From assembly GCA_024516035.1 (NCBI GenBank), contig CM044958.1:44608803-44672802 (forward strand): a DNA stretch of 64,000 nt, written 5' to 3'. Positions 63,450-64,000 of this stretch are shown here, one piece after another (position 1 is the stretch's first letter; the number at the start of each line of letters is the position of its first letter). A model generated the notes under the pieces. It did not search any database, had not been told where the DNA came from, and worked only from the letters and a program-made list of their open reading frames with translations. This DNA comes from Bactericera cockerelli (Eukaryota > Arthropoda > Insecta > Hemiptera > Triozidae). The position numbers were made by a program, and so were the translations under genes.

Positions 63450-64000
63450 CTGCGGGGAGGAACGGTGTTTTGTTTTGTTTTTTTTTTTTCAAAATACTCA
63501 ATTCATAATATATTTTAAATTAATTTTACAAATAGAGTTTGCAATAAATTGATAAATAAGGAAGTTCTGAAATCAATAAATAATATAGGTACTAGTTACA
63601 GGTAAAAATTAAACCCTAATCTCTGCTGAACGAGTTCAAAAACCAAAGTACTAAGTTTGGTTCAAAAATCTGTTCAACACGAGCACAGATTTTTTCTGGT
63701 TTATTTTAACTCATCTGACAACCTTGCTTTTCATAACTAGGTCAGTGGGACAAATTTTAAATTTTAACTGTTTTACTGATAATAAACAACAACAAACATT
63801 GAGTTTAAAAAACAAACAACATAAAAAAGAGGATTCCTATTATTAACAGTTGAATGTTTTAAATTATGAATTTTTGTTTAAATAGTTACAATTAATAGTA
63901 CTTTCTATGTACATTGAAGTGCCTGTATTTCTTTGTTCTTGTATAAAAATGTTCTATTAAGTTTATTGGTGTGAAATCTATAAGCTAAACCTACTAATTT
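63450..64000. other. FGFR intron at the window edge
   Basis: AT-rich with a T run at 63.48 kb. No further kinase exon is visible, so the preceding exon lies beyond 64 kb. Confidence 0.6.

Overview
This window is animal nuclear DNA, very probably from a hemipteran insect. The basis is interrupted genes with GT-AG introns, an AT-rich background, a dense load of tRNA-derived and 5S-rRNA-derived SINEs, MITEs, Helitrons and non-LTR retrotransposons, and an arthropod chemosensory co-receptor gene. A planthopper such as Nilaparvata is my guess from the general look of the repeats, not something proved here. Three protein-coding genes are present, all on the minus strand.

(1) 4.6-10.4 kb: three exons of an NPC2-like secreted lipid-binding protein (ML domain). 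The last exon lies off the left edge. (2) 20.05-51.88 kb: a complete or nearly complete ionotropic receptor 25a (Ir25a) gene in 16 coding exons. Exon phases chain without a break from a signal peptide to the fourth membrane segment, giving about 927 codons. (3) 59.7-63.45 kb: the last four coding exons of an FGF-receptor-type tyrosine kinase, running off the right edge.

The rest is repeats. There are large tandem arrays at 0.76-4.39, 5.44-6.01, 22.24-23.76, 39.43-40.31, 41.3-45.4 (resuming at 48.06-48.35) and 50.0-50.57 kb. There are two LINEs with long ORFs (25.35-29.85 and 45.42-48.05 kb) and two LINE 3'-end fragments (11.65-11.95 and 30.64-31.09 kb). A decayed transposase-like gene with a 1.15-kb inverted copy of itself lies at 15.29-18.08 kb. 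There are also two short Helitrons, several MITE families and at least six SINE families. I see no structural RNA gene: every tRNA-like or 5S-like segment sits inside a SINE.

The most striking observation is that many tandem duplications are not random in position. Eight of roughly forty splice junctions visible here are contained in a local tandem or near-tandem duplication, so that an intact or nearly intact splice donor or acceptor plus the adjoining exon end is copied 2 to about 200 times into the intron. This occurs in all three genes. In one case (NPC2 exon 2) the unit is 45 bp and stays open in the coding frame, so use of any of eight proximal donors would add multiples of a 15-residue peptide. 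I regard this recurrent splice-junction amplification as the main candidate for an undescribed phenomenon.
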